Positions 23,781-32,035 of a stretch of DNA of 64,000 nt are shown here, one piece after another. The stretch covers positions 572,707 to 636,706 of the forward strand of contig NZ_LMEP01000012.1 in the NCBI RefSeq assembly GCF_001426405.1, written 5' to 3'. Positions within the stretch are counted from its first letter, which is position 1; each line of letters starts with the position of its first letter. The notes under the pieces were generated by a model. The model had not been told where the DNA came from and did no database searches. It saw nothing but the letters and a program-made list of their open reading frames with translations. Origin of the DNA: Streptomyces sp. Root1304. GTDB taxonomy: Bacteria > Actinomycetota > Actinomycetes > Streptomycetales > Streptomycetaceae. The position numbers were made by a program, and so were the translations under genes.

Positions 23781-25030
23781 CCGCCGCCCCCGACACCCGG
23801 GAGCGCCGCAGGGTCTTCGCCGACCTCACCCCGCTGCGGACCTCCGTGCACTACCGCCGGCTCTGGTTCGGCAACACCGTCTCCTGGGTCGGGCAGGGCA
23901 TGACCGCCCTCACCATCTCCCTCCAGGTGTACGACATCACCCGCTCGCCCTTCTCCGTCGGGCTCGTCGGGCTGTTCTCCCTCGTGCCCCTCGTCGTCTT
24001 CGGGCTCTACGGCGGCGCCATCGCCGACACAGTCGACCGCCGCAAGCTCGGCCTCCTCAGCGCCTCCGGCTCCGCCGTGCTGTCGATCGCGCTCGCCGCC
24101 GCCGCGCTCGCCGGCTTCCACCGGGTCTGGTTCCTCTACGGGATCGTCGCCCTGCAGTCCGTCTGCGCCGCGCTCAACGCGCCCGCCCGCTCCTCGATGA
24201 TCCCCCGGCTCCTGCCGCCCGAGCAGCTGCGCGCCGCCAACGCGCTGAACTCGATGGTCACCACCTTCGGCACCCTCGTCGGCCCCAGCCTCGGCGGCCT
24301 GATCGTCGGACTCGCCGGCTACCAGACCGCGTACCTCGTCGACGCCGTCGCCTTCTCCGCGAGCCTGTACGCGATGTGGCGGCTGCCGTCGATGCTCCCG
24401 GAGCGGACCGGGAGCAAGAGGGCCTCGGTCCTCGACGGGCTGCGCTTCCTCGCCACCCGCCCGAACCTCCGCATGACGTTCTTCTCGGACTTCTGCGCGA
24501 TGATCCTCGCCCACCCCCGCGCCCTGTTCCCCGCCGTCGCCGTCCTCTGGTACGGCGGCGACGCGAAGACCACCGGACTCCTCGTCGCCGCACCCGCGTT
24601 CGGCGCGCTGCTCGGCGGCGTCCTCTCCGGCTGGCAGGGCCGCATCCGCCACCACGGGCAGGCGATCCTGATCGCCGTCGCCTGCTGGGGCACCGCCATC
24701 GCCGTCTTCGGGCTCACCAGGAACCTCTGGCTGGGGCTGCTGCTGCTCGCCCTCGCCGGGTACTCCGACACCGTCTCGATGATCTTCCGGAACACGATGA
24801 TGCAGGTCGCCGCCCCGGACGAGATGCGCGGCCGGCTCCAGGGCGTGTTCATCGTGGTCGTCGCGGGCGGGCCCCGGCTCGGGGACTTCCTGGCCGGATC
24901 GGTGGCCGATCTGACCTCGCCCGCCGTCGCCGTGACCGGCGGCGGCATCGCCTGTGTCCTCGCGGTCGGCGCGCTCGCCCTGTACGCGCGGGGCTTCCGC
25001 CGGTACGACGCCCTCGACCCGACACCCTGA
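23777..25030 (+). CDS. MFS transporter (DHA3/enterobactin-exporter-like)
   Basis: 417 aa, 12 predicted helices. It opens with LRTSVHYRRLWFGNTVSWVGQGMT and has the loop 2-3 signature GGAIADTVDRRKL, both typical of the EntS/macrolide-efflux-like MFS branch. The start is GTG 23777, overlapping the acetyltransferase stop by 4 bp, which implies translational coupling. An acetyltransferase plus exporter pair suggests self-protection or export of a modified small molecule, though this is inference. Confidence 0.9.
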   Translation: MTAAPDTRERRRVFADLTPLRTSVHYRRLWFGNTVSWVGQGMTALTISLQVYDITRSPFSVGLVGLFSLVPLVVFGLYGGAIADTVDRRKLGLLSASGSAVLSIALAAAALAGFHRVWFLYGIVALQSVCAALNAPARSSMIPRLLPPEQLRAANALNSMVTTFGTLVGPSLGGLIVGLAGYQTAYLVDAVAFSASLYAMWRLPSMLPERTGSKRASVLDGLRFLATRPNLRMTFFSDFCAMILAHPRALFPAVAVLWYGGDAKTTGLLVAAPAFGALLGGVLSGWQGRIRHHGQAILIAVACWGTAIAVFGLTRNLWLGLLLLALAGYSDTVSMIFRNTMMQVAAPDEMRGRLQGVFIVVVAGGPRLGDFLAGSVADLTSPAVAVTGGGIACVLAVGALALYARGFRRYDALDPTP

Positions 25031-25292
25031 GCTGGGTGACGCACTGAGCCCGGGTGGCGCCCGAGCCCGGGGGACGGCCCCGAGCCCGGGGCCCCGCCCC
25101 GTACCCCGCCCGCCCCCGCTCCCGTACCCCGCCCCGAGCGATTCGCCCCGAACCGACCGTCCTGGGCTGGCGGTTGACCGCCACGGCACATAACCGCCAG
25201 GAGCGACAGGAGTCAACTCCCGTCCCTCCGGCCAAGACTCCTCGCGGCACCCGGAAACACCCCCGACCCCGGGTCCGCGAGGAGTTCCAACG

Positions 25293-28200
25293 ATGACGTC
25301 GAGGAACGCACCCTTCGACAGAGGCAGAGCCGCGCTGATCGCCGCGGGCATCTCCCTCGTGATGCTCTCGGCCGGGCAGACCGCCGCCGCCGGGACCACC
25401 GCCCCCGCCGTACCCGACACCTTCAGGGCGGCGGCCGCCACCGGGGCGAGCACCACCGTCACCCTCGTCACCGGCGACCGCGTCACCCTCACCGGCCTCG
25501 GCGGCGGCAAGAGCACCGTCACCGTCGACCGGGCGAAGGGCGCCACCGGCGCGATACGCACCCGGACCGCGAACGGCCGGGTCACCGTGATCCCCGACGA
25601 GGCCCGCCCCTACCTGGACTCCGGCGCGCTCGACCCGCGCCTCTTCGACGTCACCGGCCTCGTCGAGCAGGGCGTCACCGGCGACCTGCCGCTGATCGTC
25701 ACGTACGGCGCGAAGGGCGCCCGCACCGCCGCCGCCCCGCGCGGCACCGAGACCGTCCGGGCCCTGCCCAGCATCGGCGGCGCCGCCGTCACCGCCACCG
25801 ACCCCGCCGCCTTCTGGCAGGGCTTCACCGCGCGCGGTGCCGCCCGCGCCGCCGCCCCCGGCAAGGTGTGGCTCGACGGCCGCGTCAAGGCCGCCATGGC
25901 CGAGTCCAACGCCCAGATCGGCACCCCGAAGGCCTGGGAGGCCGGGCTCACCGGCAAGGGCGTGAAGGTCGCCGTCCTCGACACCGGCGCCGACCTCGCC
26001 CACCCCGACCTCGCGGGCCGGGTCGCCGAGACCAAGTCCTTCATCGTCGGCCAGGAGGTCGCCGACCGCAACGGCCACGGCACCCACGTCTCCTCCACCG
26101 TCGGCGGCAGCGGCGCCGGTTCGGACGGCAAGGAGAAGGGCGTCGCCCCCGGCGCCACCCTCGCCGTCGGCAAGGTCCTCAGCGACGAGGGCTACGGCTC
26201 CGAGTCGGAGATCATCGCCGGCATGGAGTGGGCCGCCAAGGACATCGACGCGAAGATCGTCTCGATGAGCCTCGGCTCCAGCGAACCCAGCGACGGCACC
26301 GACCCGATGGCCCAGGCCGTCAACACGCTCTCCGCCGAGACCGGCGCCCTCTTCGTCATCGCCGCCGGGAACTCCGGCTACCCCGGCTCCATCGGCTCGC
26401 CCGGCGCCGCCGACTCCGCGCTGACCGTCGGCGCCGTCGACTCCGCCGACGAGGCCGCGTACTTCACCAGCCAGGGCCCCCGCTACGGCGACCAGGCCCT
26501 CAAGCCCGACCTGTCGGCGCCCGGCGTGGACATCCTCGCCGCCCGCTCCCAGCTCGTCGGCGGCAGCGGCCTCTACACGAGCATGAGCGGTACGTCGATG
26601 GCGACCCCGCACATCGCCGGCGTCGCCGCGCTGCTCGCCGAACAGCACCCCGACTGGACCGGCGCCCGCCTCAAGGACGCGCTGATGTCCTCGTCGAAGA
26701 CGCTCGACGCCTCCGCGTACGCCCTCGGCTCCGGGCGCGTCGACGTGGCCGCCGCGGTCTCCGCGAACGTCACCGCGACCGGCTCCGCCGACCTCGGCTT
26801 CACCGCCTGGCCGTACGAGGACAGCAAGCCGGTCACCCGGACCGTGACCTACACCAACTCCTCCGACGCCCCGGTCGAGCTGAACCTCTCCGTCGACGGC
26901 ATGGCGGCCGGTGTCGCCACCCTCGCCGACACCGCCCTCACCGTCCCCGCCCACGGCTCCGCCGGCACCACCGTCACCGGCGACGGCACCAAGGCCCCCG
27001 TAGGGCAGTCCTCCGGCCGGATCACCGCCACCGCCGGCGGCGTCCCCGTCGCGCACACCGCGCTCGGCCTGGTGAAGGAGGAGGAGCGCTACACCCTCAC
27101 CGTCCACGTCAAGGACCGCGACGGCGCCCCCGCCCCCGCCCGCCTCGGCGTCCAGAAGCTCGCCGAGGGCGAGGACCCCTTCCCGGTGACGGTCGGCGGG
27201 TCCGGCACCCTCGAACTCCGCCTCAAGCCCGGCACGTACACCGTCGACACCTTCCTCGACGTGCGCGGCGCCCACGGCAAGGACTCCCTCGGCCTCGGCT
27301 TCCTCACCGCGCCGGAGGTCACCCTCGACCGCGACCGCGAGATCACCCTCGACGGAAGGCAGCTGCGCGAGATCCGCGCCGAGGTCGAGAAGCGCACCGA
27401 GACCCGCCAGCTCCTCATGGAGTTCGACCGGGACGCCGACGGCGCCTCGTACGGGGGAGCCGTCCAGGTCCCGCCGAAGTACGACTCGGTCTTCGCGGCG
27501 CCCACGCCGAAGCCCGCCACCGGCACCTTCGAGTACCGGACCGTCTGGCGCCTCGGCAAGCCGCTCCTGGAGGCGGCCGTCGACGGCGTCCGGCTCTCCG
27601 ACGCCACCCCGCAGGCCGGAGCCACCCTCCTGGAGGGCGGACACCGCCTCGGCCTCGCCGACGCGGGCACCGGCACCCCCGCCGAGTACACCGGCAAGGA
27701 CGTCACCGGCAAGGCCGTCCTCGTGCGCCTGACCGAGGGCGCCGACCCGGTGCGGCTCGCACAGAACGCCCAGGACGCGGGCGCCAAGGCCCTGTTCGTC
27801 ACCGACGACCAGCCGGGCCGGCTGATGAAGTGGTTCGGCACCGCCGACTACGCGGACCGGCCGCTCGCCGTCGCCACCGTGAACACCGCCGACGCGAACC
27901 GCCTCGCGGCCGCCGCCGCCCGCGGCAAGCGCGTCGACCTGACCGGCACCCGCTTCACCCCGTACACCTACGACCTCTCCGAGGGGCACCCCGGCGCCAT
28001 CGGCACCGACCTGGTCTTCCGCCCCGGCAAGGACGAACTCGCCACCATCCGCTCCACCTTCTACGCGCCGACCGGGCGCGCGGAACTCGGCGGCGAGTTC
28101 CGCTACTCGATCACCGACACCTTCCCCGTGGGCTTCGGCTTCAAGGAGTGGATCGCCTTCCCGGCCCGGCGCACCGAGTACGTCTCCACCGGCACCGGCC

Positions 28201-28985
28201 AGCGCTGGCACGAGTCCGTCGACCTCGGCGACTCCCTGGAGGAGCGCGGCGGCACCCCGTCCTACCGGGGCGGCAGCCGCGTCGACCTCGACTGGTTCGG
28301 CCCCGTCTGGCACCCCTGGCTGGGCACCGGCCTCGGCTGGGGCCAGCAGCGCACCGGCAACGACCTGCGCTTCAACACCCCCGGCTGGGGCGACTCCGGC
28401 AGGGACCACACCGGCTTCGGCAACGTGTGGAACGACGACTCGATGACCCAGTACACCGAGGTGTACGTCAACGGCGTCCGCGTCGACCGCAAGAAGAGCT
28501 CCGGCGCCTACGCCTGGGACGCCCCGGCCGAGGAGGCCTCCTACAAGGTGGTCACCGACACCACGCTCGACCCGGCGCGCTGGCGGCTCGCGGGCAAGGG
28601 CCACAGCGAGTGGACCTTCCGCTCCGCGGAGACCCCGTCGGACCGCTCCACCTTCCTGCCGATGCTCAACCTCGGCTTCGACGTGGACACCGACCTCGAC
28701 GGTGACGTCCGCGCCGGGAGCAGGCTGCCCGTCGGGATCTCCGCCGAGTACGTGAAGGGCGCCACCGGCACCGGCACCATCACCGGCGGCACCCTGGAGG
28801 TCTCCTACGACGAGGGCGCCACCTGGACCGGGGTCGCCCTCAAGCCCGCCCGCCAGGGCGCCGCCTGGACCGGCGAGCTGCGCATCCCGGCCGGCGCGAC
28901 GTCCGTCTCGCTGCGGGCCGGGGCGAGCGACGACCGGGGCGGCTCGGTGAAGCAGGAACTGATCCGCGCGGTCGGCGTGAAGTAG
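25293..28985 (+). CDS. Large secreted subtilisin-like serine protease (S8)
   Basis: 1230 aa. A Sec-type signal (ALIAAGISLVMLSAG, about residues 12-35) is followed by a propeptide and the S8 domain with Asp230 (VAVLDTGAD), His262 (NGHGTHVSSTVGG) and Ser435 (SGTSMATPHIAGVAALL). Downstream are Ig/fibronectin-like beta regions, a protease-associated-like segment near residue 800 (GKAVLVRLTEG...AGAKALFVTDD), and a long C-terminal region of unknown fold. The ATG at 25293 is preceded by GAGGAGTTCCAACG. It is a stand-alone gene with strong terminators downstream. It probably degrades extracellular protein; the specific substrate is not known. Confidence 0.93.
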   Translation: MTSRNAPFDRGRAALIAAGISLVMLSAGQTAAAGTTAPAVPDTFRAAAATGASTTVTLVTGDRVTLTGLGGGKSTVTVDRAKGATGAIRTRTANGRVTVIPDEARPYLDSGALDPRLFDVTGLVEQGVTGDLPLIVTYGAKGARTAAAPRGTETVRALPSIGGAAVTATDPAAFWQGFTARGAARAAAPGKVWLDGRVKAAMAESNAQIGTPKAWEAGLTGKGVKVAVLDTGADLAHPDLAGRVAETKSFIVGQEVADRNGHGTHVSSTVGGSGAGSDGKEKGVAPGATLAVGKVLSDEGYGSESEIIAGMEWAAKDIDAKIVSMSLGSSEPSDGTDPMAQAVNTLSAETGALFVIAAGNSGYPGSIGSPGAADSALTVGAVDSADEAAYFTSQGPRYGDQALKPDLSAPGVDILAARSQLVGGSGLYTSMSGTSMATPHIAGVAALLAEQHPDWTGARLKDALMSSSKTLDASAYALGSGRVDVAAAVSANVTATGSADLGFTAWPYEDSKPVTRTVTYTNSSDAPVELNLSVDGMAAGVATLADTALTVPAHGSAGTTVTGDGTKAPVGQSSGRITATAGGVPVAHTALGLVKEEERYTLTVHVKDRDGAPAPARLGVQKLAEGEDPFPVTVGGSGTLELRLKPGTYTVDTFLDVRGAHGKDSLGLGFLTAPEVTLDRDREITLDGRQLREIRAEVEKRTETRQLLMEFDRDADGASYGGAVQVPPKYDSVFAAPTPKPATGTFEYRTVWRLGKPLLEAAVDGVRLSDATPQAGATLLEGGHRLGLADAGTGTPAEYTGKDVTGKAVLVRLTEGADPVRLAQNAQDAGAKALFVTDDQPGRLMKWFGTADYADRPLAVATVNTADANRLAAAAARGKRVDLTGTRFTPYTYDLSEGHPGAIGTDLVFRPGKDELATIRSTFYAPTGRAELGGEFRYSITDTFPVGFGFKEWIAFPARRTEYVSTGTGQRWHESVDLGDSLEERGGTPSYRGGSRVDLDWFGPVWHPWLGTGLGWGQQRTGNDLRFNTPGWGDSGRDHTGFGNVWNDDSMTQYTEVYVNGVRVDRKKSSGAYAWDAPAEEASYKVVTDTTLDPARWRLAGKGHSEWTFRSAETPSDRSTFLPMLNLGFDVDTDLDGDVRAGSRLPVGISAEYVKGATGTGTITGGTLEVSYDEGATWTGVALKPARQGAAWTGELRIPAGATSVSLRAGASDDRGGSVKQELIRAVGVK

Positions 28986-29004
28986 TCACCCGAAGCACTC
29001 AGGA

Positions 29005-29033
29005 CCGGGCCCCCGCCGTCGGCGGGGGCCCGG
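29005..29033. terminator. Bidirectional terminator between S8 protease and matB
   Basis: Perfect 13-bp stem CCGGGCCCCCGCC/GGCGGGGGCCCGG with a GTC loop, placed between convergent stops at 28985 and 29044. Confidence 0.88.
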
Positions 29034-29043
29034 CTCCGTCCCC

Positions 29044-30489
29044 TCAGCCGTCCTCGCGCAGCGCCTTCTTCAGGATCTTGCCCATGTCGTTGCGGGGGAG
29101 CGCGTCGAGGTGGCGCACCACCCGGGGCCGCTTGTGCGGCGCGAGCTGCGCGGCCACGTGGGCGGCGAGCTCCGCCTCCGACGGCGGCCTCTCCGCGTCC
29201 CGCGGCACCACCCACGCCACGATCCGCTCGCCCAGGTCCGGGTCGGGCTCGCCCGTGACCGCCGCCTCGCGCACGCCCGGGTGGTCGAGCAGGGCGTTCT
29301 CGATCTCACCCGCCCCGATCTTGTAGCCGCCGCTCTTGATCAGGTCCGTCGCCTTCCGCCCCACCAGACGCACCGCGCCGTCCGCCTCCCGGACCGCCAT
29401 GTCGCCGGTGCGGAACCAGTCGCCGTCGAAGGCCGCCGCCGTCGCCTCGGGCCGCCCCAGATAGCCGGAGAACAGGTTCGGGCCGCGCACCTGCACCTCG
29501 CCGACCGTCTCCCCGTCGTACGCCCCGAGCACCGCACCGTCCTCGTCGACCAGCCGCAGCCCCACCCCGGCGAGCGGCACCCCCACGGTCCCGGGGCGCG
29601 GCCCGGCGCCCGGCAGGACGCTGGTGTTCATGAGCGTCTCGGTCATCCCGTACCGCTCCACGACCGTCCGGCCCGTCGCCGCCGCGATCCGCTCGTGGTC
29701 GTGGACCGGCAGCGCCGCCGAACCGGAGACCAGGAGCCGCGCCCCGGCCATCGCCCGGACCAGGTCCGCGTCCCCGGCCAGCGCGTCCGCGAGCCGGTGG
29801 TACGTCGTCGGCACCCCGAACAGCATCGTGCCGCCGCCGGCCCCCAGCTCCCGCGCCACGCCCGCCACCGAGAACGCGCCCAGGTGCCGGACCTCGCCAC
29901 CCCGCCGCAACGGGCCCAGGACCCCCAGGACCAGACCGTGCACATGGAACAGCGGCAGCGCGTGCACCAGGACGTCGTCCGCCGTCCACGCCCAGGCCTC
30001 GGCGAGCGCGTCGAGGGAGGCGGCGACCGCGCGGCGGGAGAGCACGACACCCTTCGGGGGACCCGTGGTGCCGGAGGTGTAGACGATCAGGGCGGGGGCC
30101 TCCGGGTCGTCCGGCTCGACGGCCGCGGGACCGCGCGCGGCGAGGTCCACATCGATCCGGGGGAGCCCGGCGAGCCCGGCCGGCAGCTCGTCCGCCGGTC
30201 CCGCGAGGACCGCCGCGGGCGCGCTGTCGCCGAGGATGTGCGCCAGCTCGCGTTCGCCCGTGCGCGGGTTCAGCGGTACGGCGGGCACGCCCGCGAGCAG
30301 CGCCCCGACCACGGCGACCGCCGTGTGCGCGGTGGGGGTGGCCCAGACGGCGACCCGCCCGGCGCCCCCGAGCCGCCCCGCCAGGGCTCCGGCCGCGCGG
30401 GCCAGCTCCTCGTACGTCAGCGTGTCCTGGCCGCAGCGCAGCGCGGGCCTGTCGGACGGGTCCGCCAGGGCCGGGAAGAAGGCACTCAC
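29044..30489 (-). CDS. matB: Malonyl-CoA synthetase (acyl-CoA ligase family)
   Basis: 481 aa AMP-forming ligase. It turns malonate or methylmalonate, CoA and ATP into the acyl-CoA extender used in polyketide and fatty acid synthesis. Motifs: P-loop YTSGTTGPPKGVV (about residues 135-147), GVPTTYHRLA, VSGSAALPVHDHERI, YGMTETLMNTSV, TGDMAVRE, and the C-terminal KSGGYKIGAGEIEN with RNDMGKILKK. These blocks closely resemble Streptomyces coelicolor MatB as I remember it. The GTG at 30489 follows GAGGAG. It lies 58 bp behind an NNP/NarK-type transporter gene on the same strand. Confidence 0.92.
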   Translation of the reverse strand: MSAFFPALADPSDRPALRCGQDTLTYEELARAAGALAGRLGGAGRVAVWATPTAHTAVAVVGALLAGVPAVPLNPRTGERELAHILGDSAPAAVLAGPADELPAGLAGLPRIDVDLAARGPAAVEPDDPEAPALIVYTSGTTGPPKGVVLSRRAVAASLDALAEAWAWTADDVLVHALPLFHVHGLVLGVLGPLRRGGEVRHLGAFSVAGVARELGAGGGTMLFGVPTTYHRLADALAGDADLVRAMAGARLLVSGSAALPVHDHERIAAATGRTVVERYGMTETLMNTSVLPGAGPRPGTVGVPLAGVGLRLVDEDGAVLGAYDGETVGEVQVRGPNLFSGYLGRPEATAAAFDGDWFRTGDMAVREADGAVRLVGRKATDLIKSGGYKIGAGEIENALLDHPGVREAAVTGEPDPDLGERIVAWVVPRDAERPPSEAELAAHVAAQLAPHKRPRVVRHLDALPRNDMGKILKKALREDG

Positions 30490-30547
30490 CGGTCGTACTC
30501 CTCGGGTCGTCGAGGGCGAGGGTCGCCGGGGTCATTCTGCCGGGGCG

Positions 30548-31783
30548 TCAGGGCCGGCCGGCCGTGACCTTCGCCGTCTCCGGCGCCTCCTCCCCGCCGT
30601 CCGGCCGGATTCCGCGCATCCGCCCGTACGCGTACACACAGCCCGCGAGCGCCAGGTCGGACAGCAGCATGAAACCGATCGAGTACGAGCCCTTCGCGCT
30701 GTAGATCGCGCCCATCACCAGCGGTGGCAGGAAGCCGCCGAGCCCGCCCATCGCACCGACGATGCCGGTCACGCTGCCGACCTTGGCCTGCGGGGTGACC
30801 TGCGAGACCAGGGCGAAGACGGAGCCGCTCGCCGTGCCGAGACCGGCCGCCATGAGGAGCAGGGCGACCGTGCCGCCCGGGTTCAGCGGCGGGTCGAAGG
30901 CCTGGACGATCGCGAGCAGGGCGACCACCGCCAGCGCGACGGCCGTGACGAGCGCCGGGTGCACCCGGTCCGACAGCCAGCCGCCGATCGGCCGGAAGAC
31001 GACCGTGACCAGCGCGAACCCGGCGGCCTTGGTGCCCGCGTCCGTCGGGTCGAGCTCGTACCAGGTCTTCAGGTACGTCGGCAGATAGACGCCGAAGGCG
31101 ACGATGCCGCCGAAGCCGATCGCGTACAGCGCCGACAGCTCCCAGGTGACCCGCAGCCGGCCCGCCGAGCGGAGCCGGGCCGTCAGCGGGGCGGTCGGCA
31201 CCGGCCGGTCGGGCCGGTCCGTGATGAGGAACGTGGCGAGCACCGCGTACACCGCGAGCGCGACGGCCACCACGATGAACGGCAGGTTCTCGCCGTGCTT
31301 CGCGATGCGCGGGGTGAAGTAGCCGGAGAGCGCCACACCGCCCATGCCCATGCCGAACACGCCCAGCGCCAGACCGCGCTTCGCGGGCGGGAACCAGGAG
31401 TTGACCAGCGGGATGCCGATCGCGAAGGTCGTGCCGCCGAGACCGAGCAGGAAGCCGACGGCCAGCATCAGGCCGTAACTGTCCTTGACCACGATCAGCA
31501 GCAGCACGGGGACGATCGTCAGCGCCGAGACCAGCGGGAACATCAGCTTCGCGCCGTACCGGTCGGTCAGCGCCCCGGCCGGGATGCGGCCGACCGAGCC
31601 CACCAGGACCGGCACCGCGACCAGCAGCGACTGCTGGAAGGAGCTGAGGTCGAGCCGGTCGCCGTACCAGCTCGCGATCGGCGCGATCAGGTCCCAGGCC
31701 CAGAAGGTGAGCGTGAAGCCGATGGTCGCCATCACCAGGTTGCGGTAGGCCGCCGCGGTCGGGGCCTCGGTGTCGGTGGTCAC
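30548..31783 (-). CDS. MFS transporter, NarK/nitrate-nitrite porter type
   Basis: About 411 aa, 12 helices. The N-terminus IGFTLTFWAWDLIAPIASWY, the segment VLVGSVGRIPAGALTDRYG, and FRPIGGWLSDRV match the nitrate/nitrite porter branch of the MFS. The N-terminal start is uncertain: GTG 31783 has GGAGG directly abutting it, too close for normal use, and the frame is open to 31873. It lies upstream of matB in the same direction, so malonate or another anion is an alternative cargo. A MITE-like element lies just upstream (31858-32035). Confidence 0.8.
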   Translation of the reverse strand: MTTDTEAPTAAAYRNLVMATIGFTLTFWAWDLIAPIASWYGDRLDLSSFQQSLLVAVPVLVGSVGRIPAGALTDRYGAKLMFPLVSALTIVPVLLLIVVKDSYGLMLAVGFLLGLGGTTFAIGIPLVNSWFPPAKRGLALGVFGMGMGGVALSGYFTPRIAKHGENLPFIVVAVALAVYAVLATFLITDRPDRPVPTAPLTARLRSAGRLRVTWELSALYAIGFGGIVAFGVYLPTYLKTWYELDPTDAGTKAAGFALVTVVFRPIGGWLSDRVHPALVTAVALAVVALLAIVQAFDPPLNPGGTVALLLMAAGLGTASGSVFALVSQVTPQAKVGSVTGIVGAMGGLGGFLPPLVMGAIYSAKGSYSIGFMLLSDLALAGCVYAYGRMRGIRPDGGEEAPETAKVTAGRP

Positions 31784-31857
31784 CCCTCCAGTCAAGATCG
31801 GGGCGGGGGCGGCGGCGCGCCGGGCTGCTCCGTACGGGTGCCCGCGCGGGGGACCCC

Positions 31858-32035
31858 TAGGGCCTGTCGTCACACTCCCGTCGTTGCCCGAAGGGCGGCC
31901 CCGCGGCGTCTGGTGCGTGCTCTCGGCGTGCCGGGTGGAAGCCCTCGTACTGGACCGTACTTGGGCTTTCGCCCGGTGCGGCGAGAGTGCGTGCCAGGCG
32001 TCGTGGGGCAGACGGGAGTGTGACGACAGGCCCTA
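31858..32035. mobile_element. MITE-like element with perfect terminal inverted repeats and TA flanks
   Basis: Outer 25 bases at 31858-31882 are the exact reverse complement of 32011-32035. With the TA at each end taken as the target duplication, the element is 31860-32033 (174 bp) with 23-bp repeats beginning GGGCCTGTCGTCACACTCCC. The interior is also partly self-complementary, so the whole unit can fold as a long imperfect hairpin. It has no transposase frame. TA duplication is the habit of IS630/mariner-type transposases, so it was probably moved in trans. The right end coincides with the stop codon of the GAF-kinase gene. Confidence 0.8.

Noticed and set aside
24849..28604. Very long antisense open frames (also 16408-19572 and 36268-39705)
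   Set aside because: They mirror strongly supported genes on the other strand (S8 protease, phospholipase C, ALF-repeat protein). High GC third positions keep antisense frames open; translations are low-complexity with no domains.
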